A stretch of 64,000 bases of DNA from Mrakia gelida (lineage: Eukaryota; Basidiomycota; Tremellomycetes; Cystofilobasidiales; Mrakiaceae), in contig BRON01000013.1 of the NCBI GenBank assembly GCA_024345305.1, positions 744,001 to 808,000 of the forward strand, read 5' to 3'. Below, piece by piece: positions 1 to 9,606 of this stretch. Made by a program: the position numbers and the translations under genes. The notes below the pieces were generated by a model. The model was not told the origin of the DNA. It ran no database searches and was given only the letters and a program-made list of their open reading frames with translations. Within the stretch, counting starts at the first letter, position 1; each line of letters starts with the position of its first letter.

Positions 1-724
1 GTCTGTCAGGTCCTTTCATTCTTCACGGAATGGATGGTTAAAGCCTCTCAGACGAGGATGTATTCAACCCAATTTTCTGATTCTCCCACCCTCGCCCTTC
101 CCCCTTCCCCTCTCCCGTCCTGTCCTGTTTGGATACAGAAACCGAGTGCTGACTTCATCCTCTCTTTAATTCGTTTCTGAAATATCCAGATCTGGGTCTC
201 TGTGGTCGCGTTCTTGTTTGGTGGGAGGGGCTAGAACGGCGAAGAGGGGAGGGGAGGGAGAGGGCGATTGGAGCTCGAGTTGACTTGACTGAACGCACCT
301 TCCTCGAACGACTCACTCGGCTGTTGTACTGTCTCGTTCGCTCTTCCTTCCTTTTACTCGTAGAAGACTGTGTCGGAATACTATGGATGTTCTCCTTCTA
401 CCTCTTTCGGGCTGCCTCCTCTCGTTCGTTCGAGCAGCTCACGTTCGTCGGCCTCTCGCAAAAACACGACGGACAAGAGAGGGAAGCGAAGCCAGTGCTC
501 TCGAAGCAGATCTATGTCTTTCACGTGGAACGGGGGGAGGTTCAAACGGGATGCATGTATAGTTTGACCTAGTCTGGTTTTGGTAGCTATTCTGAGAAGA
601 AAGAAGAGGAGAGGGAAGCGAAACGAGGAAGTAGGATCAGGACGACGCTCGTTCTCGTTTCTCCTTCGTTCAGGGGTTCAAGGCCCACGAGTTCAGCTCC
701 TCGAATGAAGGTACGACTCACTGG
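1..724 (+). repeat. Left arm of a large inverted repeat
   Basis: This arm is the reverse complement of 5930-6653: base n pairs with base 6654-n. I compared several 50-60 base blocks (around 1-60, 61-120, 241-300, 601-660 and 690-724) and found no mismatch. The arm starts at the first base of the window, so it may extend further left. At the inner end, identity stops at 724 and the two sides continue as clearly related but diverged sequence. The arm lies downstream of an F-box-like gene copy on each side. It holds a 95-codon open frame on one strand (285-572) that looks like chance, and I see no transposase, terminal motif or target duplication. Confidence 0.93.
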
Positions 725-1053
725 GATCACAATCAGTATGCGCTGTCCGACTCCTGGAGGATCCGTCGATATTTTGAGCAACGAGGTTGAAGTTGAGGAG
801 GAGGAGGCGACGCGTCGAGCCGTCGAGGCGAGCTGAACGACGACGACGAGCGGAGGAGGCGAAAAGTCGATGAAGAAGAGGTAGCTTGGAAGTTTGGGAC
901 TCGATGACGAGGGATTGGGTAGATGGGTGTGGCGATGAGCGGGCTCGAAGGATCCTGAGGGAAGGGAGAGCGACGTCAACAGGTTGAACGCAATCGCAAC
1001 TGAGAACGACAGTTGCCTAAGGAGAAGAGAACACTAGACGATTGTAACTCACC
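725..1053. other. Diverged inner flank of the inverted repeat; 3' UTR of F-box-like copy A
   Basis: This stretch continues the inverted homology with about 5742-5929, now with many substitutions and small indels. Shared blocks include gagcaacgag, tccgactc and the ggaggaggagg run. On the minus strand the stop of F-box-like copy A is followed by one G and then a GTGAGT donor at 1047-1052. An acceptor ends at 955, giving a likely 3'-UTR intron at 955-1052. No coding region is supported here. Confidence 0.7.
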
Positions 1054-2090
1054 TCAAAGCTGTACTTCGACCGCGTAACTTGATCTGTAGTACTCATCCG
1101 TCTGCTGGATCGCCAGCCTCGCTTCCTCCGCCTCCTCCTCCGACTCGACGACGAACACCACAGAGGTCCCTTCCGAGCTGCTGATTCCAAAGAGCCCTTC
1201 TAAAGCCTGGCGATGGCACCAGAAGTCGACGAGTTGCCCAACGCTGGCGGTCCAAGATTCAAAGAGGGTCTTGACGTGTAGCCGGAAGACGCGATCGTCC
1301 CAAAGAGGGATGGCAGCGATGTGGCAGTCTGTACCGTCGCCAGCGATGAGGTAGGGAAGGCCTCCTATGAAGTCGGCGACTTCGAATCGTGTCCACTCGT
1401 GGAGGAGAGGGACGCCTCCTAGTCGAATTTGAGACCGCGAAGGGTAATCGTCGAGCAGACAGTTGTACTCGAGACGAATGGGGTTGAGGATCGGGAAGAG
1501 GGATATGTGGAGGTATTCGAGGAGAGGGGATTCGCCCGAGCCGTCTGTCAAATCCGTACCGTCGCCGGTGGAGACGTGGAGGAGCTCGAGGGAGAGAGGA
1601 TCGGAAAACCTCGAGGTTGAGAGATCGCGTTTTGGGTAGTAGGGCAAGCCTTTGAGGCTGAGATTGGAGAAGAATTGGAGGCGAAGGTTCCGAGATTGGG
1701 CGAGAGATAAGAAAGGATTGATTCGGGATGGAGTTGATGCCTGAAGAGGTGAAAGAAAAGGCTCAGAAGGGGAGAGGGACGAGGGAAGGCGAGGAGGGAA
1801 ATCGAGCTCACCGACGAGACTTCCTCCCTCTCGCAAAAGAGCATCTTCAGTCTCTCGAACGAGGTCACCTCAACCTCCTCGTATAGGTATCGAGCCGAGG
1901 AGGATAGGAAGTCGTACGAGACTCTTCCGAGGAGAGCGAGGGCAGGAGCGTCGGCGACTTGAAGAGGACGAGGAGGACATCCCAGGGCAAGGAGCGGCGA
2001 GGTCCACGAAGCTGCAGGAGCACAGGCGAATCGAATCAGCTCAACGAATAGGACACAAGGTTGTAACTCGAGCAGACTTACCGTTTCCAT
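1054..2090 (-). pseudogene. F-box-like protein gene, copy A, with a 1-nt frameshift
   Basis: Exons on the minus strand are 2082-2090 (nine bases, M-E-T), 1812-2011 and 1054-1740. The architecture matches copies B and C: a 9-nt first exon, a second exon carrying an F-box-like stretch that starts SLPWDVLLVLF, and a third exon of 687 nt, exactly the length of exon 3 in copy B. Exon 2 is 200 nt where copy B has 207. Six bases are a missing Leu-Gln pair and the seventh is a single deleted base next to the sequence encoding VLF, near 1960. Before the lesion the frame matches copy B (PRRSLPWDV); after it the matching frame (ADAPALALL) is shifted by one. The encoded protein would lose its F-box if translated from this ATG. 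The rest of the frame is open, so the loss may be recent, or the base may be a sequencing error. F-box proteins usually link substrates to SCF ubiquitin ligases; the substrate here is unknown. Confidence 0.75.
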
Positions 2091-2551
2091 AACTGAGACG
2101 ATCGTGCGAAGGGGAGAGAGATGCGACGACAGGGCTGAAGGAAGAACGAAAGGAGGGAAGGAGGAGAAGAACGTCAGTCGCTCTTTTCGCGTCTTTCTCG
2201 ACACCCGTCGAGCTCAAGGAGGGCCAATTACTCACGTTTAGGGATACGAGGGTCTCTTAGGAGAGTCTGGGCCTCTACTAGATATCGCGAAATGGTGGAG
2301 GAAGGCGTCGAAGGGAACAAGCCGGAAGAAGACGAAACGAGCTCAAGCTCATTTCAGTTTCGACCTTCCTTCGCTGTCTTCCGTTCGACGTCCGACTCCC
2401 ACCCAGCAAACCTCTTGATCCGCTCAAGTTTTCATCACAGCCCCTGTCTGATCCATCACCGACTACTCCCCTGAAACGCTGCTCGAATCTCATCCCAAAA
2501 CCAGCCTTCTCGCCTCCTCGGATCCGCCTCCTCCTGCCCTCCTTCTCCTCG
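2091..2551. promoter_or_regulatory. Divergent upstream region between F-box-like copy A and GGPP synthase
   Basis: About 460 bp separates the two oppositely directed start codons, so promoters for both genes should lie here. The minus-strand leader of copy A probably also sits in this space. I see no clear TATA box or known operator. Confidence 0.4.
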
Positions 2552-4273
2552 ATGGACTACACCAACCTCTCCTCCATCATCTCGTCTCCCTGGTCTCAAA
2601 CCTCCGAATCTATACTCCTCGAGCCCTTTACCTATCTTCTCTCCAACAAAGGGAAGGAGATCCGATCCCTCCTCATCGATGCGTTCAATATCTGGCTCGA
2701 CGTTCCCAAAGAGGATCTCGAGGTGGTCAGGAAGGTCGTCGAGATGCTCCATACGGGAAGCTTGTTGATGGACGACGTCGAGGATAGTAGTCTCTTGAGG
2801 AGAGGGTCTCCGGTAGCTCACCTCATCTTCGGTGTACCTCAGGTGAGTCTGCGGAACGAGAGGGAGCACGTGACGTGGAAGGGAGGAGGAGATGTTGAGC
2901 TTCGTCCTTGAGCTGGGCTGATCGTTTCCCTTCCCTTTATTCCCTCCTCTTCTGTCGCACAGACCATCAATACGTGAGTCTACGATCTTCTTGCTCTAGG
3001 GCGCTCGAGATTGTAGTACTCAAGTCTGCTCGAGACGATCTAAACGGAGCTGATGAGCCATGGTTCGAAGCGAAGCGAAGCGAGACTGACTCACGTCCTT
3101 CGTCCGTCCTTCACGTTGTCTCAGAGCCAACTACGTCTACTTCCTCGCCTACCAAGAGCTCTTCAAGCTCCGACCTACTGTCTTCCAGTCGAACTCGCCT
3201 GCGGGCGCCCTCGTCGCGAAGGATACCGAGCTGGATCGTCTCGTCACCGGTTCGTCCTCCTCGCTGATCTTTCCCTCTCGTTCGAAGCCGACGAGCTGAC
3301 CCCCTTTCTCCCTTCCGGTTGCAGAGGAGATGCTCTCACTCCATCGGGGACAGGGTCTCGAGTTGTTCTGGAGGGACAGCCTCGTGTGCCCGACGGAAGA
3401 GGAGTACGTTCGGATGGTTCTCGGAAGTGAGTCGCCTCGCGCACCTCCTCTCCCCCGACCCTCTACTCGAAGCAGAGATTGACACTTCCAAAATGTTTGT
3501 TTTATACAACAGAGACCGGAGGTCTTTTCAGAATGGGAATCAAGCTCATGATGGCCAAGTCCGCGTCGAACATGTTCGTCCTCGTCTCGCGCCTCTCCCT
3601 CGCGACTCTTCCGCTGACCGCTGTTTATTCTTCTCACTCACAGCGACTTTGTGCCCCTTGTCAACCTCATCAGTATCCTCTTCCAGATCCGAGACGACTA
3701 CATGAATTTGCAGTCTTCCCAGGTGCATTTCTGTCTCGTGTTCCCTCTCTTCTCTCGACGCGTCTTGACTGACACTTCTTCGCTCTTCCCGCTTTTTCGA
3801 CTCTTCCTTTTCGACTCTACAGTACTCCAAGAACAAAGGCTTTGCTGAGGATCTTACCGAAGGAAAGTTCTCGTTCCCCGTCGTTCACTCGATCCACGCC
3901 AATCCAACGTCGCGTCTCGTTATCAGTTCGTCTTTCTCTCATCTTCCTCTTCGTATTCTCTACCGTCCTGACGCCATCACTCCGCTCTTTGTCTCCCATA
4001 GACACTCTTCAGAAGAAAACATCCTCCCCAGCTCTCCTCTCGCACTGCGTCTCCTACCTTCGCGACGAAACTCACTCGTTCACCTACACTCGAGGCGTCC
4101 TCAAGACCCTCGGCGAGGAGGTCAGGAAGGAGGTGACTAGGCTGGAGGAGCTCATGAGGGAAGATGGTGGCGGTAGGGACTCGAAGGAGAATGTGCTGCT
4201 GGAGAAGGTGTTGAAGGCGCTGGGTGATGTTCCGGAGGACGCTGGCGACGAGGGTTTGGCGAAGGGAGAGTGA
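2552..4273 (+). CDS. BTS1: Geranylgeranyl diphosphate synthase
   Basis: A trans-prenyltransferase that condenses farnesyl and isopentenyl diphosphate to C20 GGPP, the precursor for prenylated Rab/Rho proteins and for carotenoids in red yeasts. Eight exons keep frame: 2552-2842, 2963-2973, 3125-3249, 3325-3426, 3513-3573, 3644-3722, 3823-3925 and 4002-4273, giving 347 residues, a normal length for fungal GGPP synthases. The first aspartate-rich motif is DDVED, in [15 protein letters not shown] at about residue 75. The second is RDDYMN near residue 217, with Asn where the last Asp often stands, as in many type III enzymes. TGGLF precedes helix G. Exon 2 is only 11 nt, and three introns use GTTCGT donors. 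The gene sits alone between two opposed F-box-like copies. The C-terminus is acidic and ends in KGE. Confidence 0.95.
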
Positions 4274-4548
4274 GAGAGATAGAAGGCCACGGAATTTGGT
4301 TTCGACGCTTTTCACGATTTAACGATAACACGGACTCTTGCTGTGGACCGTTTAAGACCGTGAAATCTGCCTTGAGCAAGGACGGCGACTTCCTTGACGA
4401 CGAAACACCTCGACTTCAACGGATCGCCCGCTCGAGGTGACCTCAGACGTCCGCGACCATCCTCCTCTCCCCCTTTTTGAGTCCTTGTTGATAGTCCTCG
4501 CCTCGACCATCGGTCAAGAAAACTCTCGAGCCTCTTCTCGACTTCGAC

Positions 4549-4654
4549 GTGAGTCCAGCTCCCCTTGAATCACCCCAGAAGCGTCCGGGACAGGGAAGCA
4601 AAGTCGAGCTCATCTTTCCTTCCTCCCCTCTCCTTCCTTCCCTGCTTCCTTCAG
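4549..4654 (+). other. 5'-UTR intron of F-box-like copy B
   Basis: A GTGAGT donor at 4549 and a TTCAG acceptor ending at 4654 lie 45 bp before the start codon of copy B. Copy C has the same arrangement (14130-14217), so the leader intron appears ancestral to the family. Confidence 0.6.
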
Positions 4655-4699
4655 CCCCTTCAACTCCAATTTCCACCTCTCCCTGCAATCCTTCTCGCC

Positions 4700-5740
4700 A
4701 TGGCAGAGGTAAGCTTCCACTAGCTACATTCCCATGGCTTTTTCAAACTGATCCCGCTCCGTTGCTCCAGCTCCAACTTCGTCGACCTCGCCGCTCCTTG
4801 CCCTGGGATGTCCTCCTCGTTCTCTTCGAGCTGGCCGATCCTGCATCCCTCGCACTCCTCGGAGGAGTCTCGTATGACTTCCTCGTGGCAACTGCTCCAC
4901 ATCTCTACCGAGATGTCGTCCTCAAATCATTTTCCGAAATCTCGAGTTTGTTTTGCCAGAGGGAGGAGAAGGAGAAGGTGAGCTCGACGTCTCCTCCCTC
5001 GATTCGCTTCTGTCTTACCGTCTCCTTCAACGCTGATTCCCTCCGTCTCCCAGTCCCGCTCCTCTCGAGTAAACCCTCTCCTCACTCTCGACAACGTTCA
5101 ATCCCTCACCCTGGATCTTCACTCAGCCCCTGCTCCTTCGACCTTCACCTTAATCATCCCCCAGCTCTCCTTCGACAGGATCTCTGTTCCCATTCCTCTC
5201 GACTCCCTCATCATCTCCGTCCCTCGACTCGTCCCCAAAAAGTACCTCGGACTCATCCAAATCCTTCTCCTCCCCGAGCTCAATCCCAGGCGATGCGAGT
5301 ACCGAATGGTCTACGATCTCAACTTCGACCCGGACAGCCCAGATCGCGTCGGAAGGGTCTTTCCCGTGCACAAAGAGGAGGGTTACACTCTCTACTCCTG
5401 GAGACGAATCCAGGTCGTAGACTTCATCGGATGCATCCCCTACACACCTCTCAACTACTACGGGGAGGACGACTGCGAGGTCGCCTTCCTTCCGTACTCA
5501 ATCTTCCCTCAGGTCAAGTTTCGCTACGACGTCCTCTCACTCCGAGACGAGACGAGCTACACCCCGGAGGAGTTTGTCGAGAACTTGGAGGATGGGCATT
5601 GGTGGTCTGGGTACCAACTGATGGAGGACGGCTCGATGGTGCTCGTTGTGCGTTCGCTGGAGGAGAAAGAGGAGGTCGAAGCAGCGGTCGCTCAAACCAT
5701 CGGTCTCAGGAAGAAGTTCTCCGTTGTTCTGGAACCTTAA
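4700..5740 (+). CDS. F-box-like protein, copy B (intact)
   Basis: Exons 4700-4708, 4771-4977 and 5054-5740 give a 300-residue protein. Residues about 4-60 carry an F-box-like module: a basic LRRPRR lead, SLPWDVLLVLFELAD, then VSYDFL and PHLYRDVVL. The remaining 230 residues have no family I recognise. They contain repeated hydrophobic-charged segments, and the C-terminal strand-like stretch SMVLVVRSLEEKEEVEAAV is also present in copies A and C. Of the three copies this is the only one with an uninterrupted frame. Its third exon has the same length (687 nt) as that of copy A. A role in SCF-type ubiquitination is inferred only from the F-box resemblance. The start is chosen because the 9-nt first exon with a GTAAGC donor is conserved in copy C and, with GTAAGT, in copy A. 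Confidence 0.8.
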
Positions 5741-5741
5741 G

Positions 5742-5929
5742 GTGCGTTAGCTTATCTATACTTCTCTATGATCGTGCTTAATACCTCTTGCCCGCGGCTG
5801 AATCCCTTGTTCCTTCTCGTCGTTCAGGTCGTTCTCGTCGTGTCGACTCCTCCTCCTCCTCCCCGACTTCGAACTCGTTGCTCGAAACCTCGAAGGATCC
5901 GAGTCGGAGCGCGCTAAGTGTTCGGAGCT
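5742..5929 (+). other. 3'-UTR intron and diverged flank of F-box-like copy B
   Basis: The TAA stop is followed by one G and a GTGCGT donor; a TTCAG acceptor ends at 5827. The 3'-UTR intron in copy A begins at the same place, one base after the stop. From about 5800 to 5929 the sequence is the diverged reverse-complement partner of 725-860. No coding region is seen. Confidence 0.65.
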
Positions 5930-6653
5930 CCAGTGAGTCGTACCTTCATTCGAGGAGCTGAACTCGTGGGCCTTGAACCCCTGAACGAAGGAGAAACGAG
6001 AACGAGCGTCGTCCTGATCCTACTTCCTCGTTTCGCTTCCCTCTCCTCTTCTTTCTTCTCAGAATAGCTACCAAAACCAGACTAGGTCAAACTATACATG
6101 CATCCCGTTTGAACCTCCCCCCGTTCCACGTGAAAGACATAGATCTGCTTCGAGAGCACTGGCTTCGCTTCCCTCTCTTGTCCGTCGTGTTTTTGCGAGA
6201 GGCCGACGAACGTGAGCTGCTCGAACGAACGAGAGGAGGCAGCCCGAAAGAGGTAGAAGGAGAACATCCATAGTATTCCGACACAGTCTTCTACGAGTAA
6301 AAGGAAGGAAGAGCGAACGAGACAGTACAACAGCCGAGTGAGTCGTTCGAGGAAGGTGCGTTCAGTCAAGTCAACTCGAGCTCCAATCGCCCTCTCCCTC
6401 CCCTCCCCTCTTCGCCGTTCTAGCCCCTCCCACCAAACAAGAACGCGACCACAGAGACCCAGATCTGGATATTTCAGAAACGAATTAAAGAGAGGATGAA
6501 GTCAGCACTCGGTTTCTGTATCCAAACAGGACAGGACGGGAGAGGGGAAGGGGGAAGGGCGAGGGTGGGAGAATCAGAAAATTGGGTTGAATACATCCTC
6601 GTCTGAGAGGCTTTAACCATCCATTCCGTGAAGAATGAAAGGACCTGACAGAC
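5930..6653 (-). repeat. Right arm of the inverted repeat
   Basis: Reverse complement of 1-724, with no mismatch in the blocks compared. With the left arm it encloses 5,205 bp. The outer limit matches base 1 of the window exactly, which only shows that the comparison ends there. Sequence beyond 6653 has no partner inside the window. Confidence 0.93.
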
Positions 6654-6858
6654 GGCTAAAATTAGAGGTGCACAGGAGCTGCGCTGGAGGGACGGTGCTC
6701 ACAAAGATCCTCAAGTTGATTGCGACGTATACGTGTTCGACGCGTCGATTTCGACTCAAGCAACCGACCCTTCTTCTCTCGCGTCCTTTCCTTCATCGAG
6801 CCTGCACAGATCGTGGTCATCAAGAAGATAGACTGATTGAGCTCTAATAATCGTCCCC
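6654..6858. other. Short spacer downstream of KAE1
   Basis: About 200 bp between the repeat arm and the stop codon of the minus-strand KAE1 gene. It holds one GACGCGTC palindrome near 6739. No gene or RNA is supported. Confidence 0.5.
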
Positions 6859-9392
6859 TCAACTCCTCCAAGTAACCTCAACCTCGTCCGTCCTGAACCT
6901 CTGCGTGATCGTCGAGTCCTCGAGTTTCGTTCGCTGGCCCATTCGGTACTGCAGCAGACCGGCTTGAGCGATCATGATGCCGTTGTCGATGCAGAATCTA
7001 CCGAGCGCGAGCGAGGAAGCAAGGTTGGAGGTGAGCGAGGGTGAGGGTGGGGAAGGGCGAAGAGTCAGCGAAAGGCGTCGAAGACGAACGAAAGAGATGA
7101 AAACAGGAGGCAAGACTCACCTCATATCAGTAGCATACAACTTCCCACCCCTCTCCTCAGCCATGATCTTCATCATCTCTTGCAGACGGAGGTTGCCTGC
7201 CCGCACGCGCAGACGGAAACGAGAAACGCGTCAGTCTCTATCTCATCACCCTCCCCTCCTCCCTCCCATCAACCCCAGCCCGACCCAGCCCCTTCCTCTC
7301 ACACCACACCTCTCCCACCCCCACCCAGCGAAGCGCGAGCAAGAAGAACGCGACTCACATCCCACCCCCCCAACAATCAAGACCTCCCCGCCCGTCCCCT
7401 TCCCACCCCCCACATGCGCCATCGCCCGTTCCGTAATCTCTACCAGCATCCCGAACACGCATTCCTGCAGCGAGAAGCAGAGATCCGCGGCTGTGAAGGT
7501 CCCTTCGGAGGGCTTGAGTCCCCAGCCCGAGGGGGACGCGTTTGGCGAGTCGTCGAGGGAGAGTTGGTCAAGCGTAGGAGGAGTGGGTGTGAGGGCGTTG
7601 AGAAGGTTTTGAGCTCCTGTTGAGGTTGAAGGTGGTGTGGTGGAGCTGCTGGGAGGGTTGGGAGTGGTGGAGGAGGAGGGAGTGGAGGAGGTGGTGGGGA
7701 TGAAGTTCGGCAGGAGGGTGTAGGCTTCAACTGCTTTGAGAACACCGGAGAGGGTGAGATCCATTCCTTTTGTGGAGTAGGGTAAGGGGAGGAGTCGTTT
7801 TCCGCTGTGAGGAACCCAACGCAAAACACAACAACAAAGTCAGTCCTCGACTCGTTCGTTCGAACGAAACGCGTCCCTCTCCTCCCCTCCCTCCCTCTCT
7901 CCCCAGAAACAGCTCCTCGCGCGCCGACTCACCTCCTCGCCAGCTTCTCAATATTCGCCCCCGGACTCGGATCGTTACTCAGCCCCACCACCCTAGCGAA
8001 GCGATCCAAGCAGTTCCCAACGGCGATATCGAGGGTTTCTCCAAAGATGCGGTAGCGATGTTGAGAGTAGGCGATGACTTGGGTGTTTCCTCCTGAGACG
8101 TAGAGGACGATGGGGTTCGTGGAGGAGGTGATGAGGCGGGCGATTTCGATGTCTACACTCGGAGCAAAGCGAGGGTGGTGGGTGGGGTGGGAGGGAGAGA
8201 GAGGAGAGAGAGCGGGAGGGGAGGGAGGGAGAGGTGAGCTCGCGCGAGTTGGGTTGGGCTGAAAGAGAAGGGGAAGAGACGACTCACGAGCTACACAATG
8301 ATTGACTCCTATCAGAGGGATGTTATGCAGTAGCGAGAGCGTCCTAGCGACCATCGAGAAGACGGACAGAGGTCCTCCCATCCCAGGTCCTAACCAAGAC
8401 CAAACCAAAACCAAGGTCAGCTCGACTCCTCCTTCCCTCCCTGCCTTCTCTGTTCGAGCCCACCTTTCGTGTACGCGATCACATCGACGCTCTCCCAACC
8501 CACTCCCGCCCCGACCATGGCGTCCCTGATGACTCCTACTGCCCAATCTCGATGATGCTTTGCTGTGTCTGTTGGCAAGAAGCCTTCTCCTGGAGGAGTG
8601 ATGTACGTGTGTCGAACGTTGGAGAGCACAGTCGTAGCGCCCGAGGGAGAATGGAGGATCACTCCGGCTCCGAGTTTATTGGCGGAGCCTTCGAGACCGA
8701 GGCAGATGAGGGGTTTGGCTGGCACGAGGAAGGAAGGCGGGAGGTGAGCAAGAGAGAGGGGAGGAGGAGGAGAGGGAGGTCGAGGAGGAGGAGAGGGAGG
8801 TCGAGCTGCGATCGGTGAGGAAGGGCGATGATTTGCTGAGTTGGGATTTTGGGAGGAGGGTTGAGCTGCGCGTGATGAAGATGAGGAGGAGGTGGTGCTG
8901 GTGGTTTGGCCTTGGGTTTGAGCTGAGGAGGGAGGAGGAGGAGGAGGAGGAGGGAGGAAGGTCGAGCTGATCAAGAGGTCGAGGGAAGAGGTCAACTTGG
9001 TCAGTACGTCGACCTTTTCGTTCTCGCGACTTCCCCAGTCTACTCCTCCCCTCCTCGTAGATACTCAGAATATGTACTCACTCGTCTTCTTCTTCTTCTT
9101 CGTCGTCGCTGCCGTCGCTCCAGTCCTCCAGGACGTCCGCCGGATCGACCTCTTCATCATCTAGTTCCAACGACGTTCCCAACCCAGCCTTCAAAACCTC
9201 CAAACCGTCCATCACCTTCTTAGACAGTTCACCACCAGTCTGGAACGCCTCCAGCTCCTCCAATGGCCTGAGCGAGGACTCCTTCTTCAGTGGGGATGAA
9301 GAGAGGGAGGAGGAAGAGGGAGATGGGTGGCTCCCCTCCGTCGTCGATGGAGTTGGGAACGGGTGCGAGGAGGTTGAGTGCGTGTTGGGCAT
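6859..9392 (-). CDS. KAE1: KAE1-type tRNA N6-threonylcarbamoyladenosine transferase
   Basis: Catalytic subunit of the cytosolic KEOPS complex, which transfers threonylcarbamoyl to A37 of ANN-decoding tRNAs. Well-supported exons on the minus strand are 8464 upward (first core exon), 8288-8389, 7933-8152, 7359-7804, 7121-7196 and 6859-6997; phase is kept throughout. Hallmarks are [10 protein letters not shown] at the core start, the metal site [42 protein letters not shown] and the C-terminal [11 protein letters not shown]. Between the SGVLKAVE and DLCFSLQE segments there is an insertion of about 75 residues, Ser/Thr/Pro-rich, absent from typical Kae1. No ATG precedes the core in its own exon. 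A splice from 9082 to 8966 would join it in frame to an acidic open frame starting with ATG at 9392 (598 residues in total), but that upstream part may instead be a separate small gene ending at TGA 9078. A 5'-UTR intron probably runs from 9606 to just above 9392. Confidence 0.88.
9078..9392 (-). CDS. Small acidic frame upstream of KAE1 (separate gene or KAE1 N-terminal exon)
   Basis: From ATG 9392 the frame encodes about 104 residues: a Ser/Pro-rich first half, a short helical-looking part ([23 protein letters not shown]) and an extremely acidic tail of Asp/Glu. It ends in TGA at 9078-9080, but the same bases form a GTGAGT donor whose use would fuse it in phase to the KAE1 core. The size and acidic tail vaguely recall Gon7, another KEOPS subunit. 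That is only an impression, since I see no diagnostic motif. Confidence 0.35.
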   Translation of the reverse strand: MPNTHSTSSHPFPTPSTTEGSHPSPSSSSLSSSPLKKESSLRPLEELEAFQTGGELSKKVMDGLEVLKAGLGTSLELDDEEVDPADVLEDWSDGSDDEEEEEDE

Positions 9393-9606
9393 GGGTAGCG
9401 GACGATGCTGCTGAGGTGAGTCCAAGGGAAGACGGCGCAGAGAGACGGAGGAGGGAAGGAGGGAAGGTGGCGAGGTGGGAGAGGGCTGAGGAGGAGGTGA
9501 CTGGCCGACGAGCAGAGAAGATCGAGGAGAGCGAGGTCAGATCTTCGAGAGAGAAGCTTTTTACTAGTACCTACGATCGCCTATACATGCTCTTCATCGA
9601 ACTCAC

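Noticed and set aside
1..60. Telomere or subtelomeric end at the window start
   Set aside because: No telomeric repeats are seen, and the window edge alone is not evidence of a chromosome end.
285..572. 95-codon open frame present in both inverted-repeat arms
   Set aside because: It is duplicated only because the arm is duplicated. The composition is arginine/serine/leucine-rich with no domain, and a second overlapping frame is equally open.
1..724. Inverted-repeat arms as terminal inverted repeats of a DNA transposon or as solo LTRs
   Set aside because: No transposase lies between them, no target duplication is visible, and homology continues past the inner border in diverged form.
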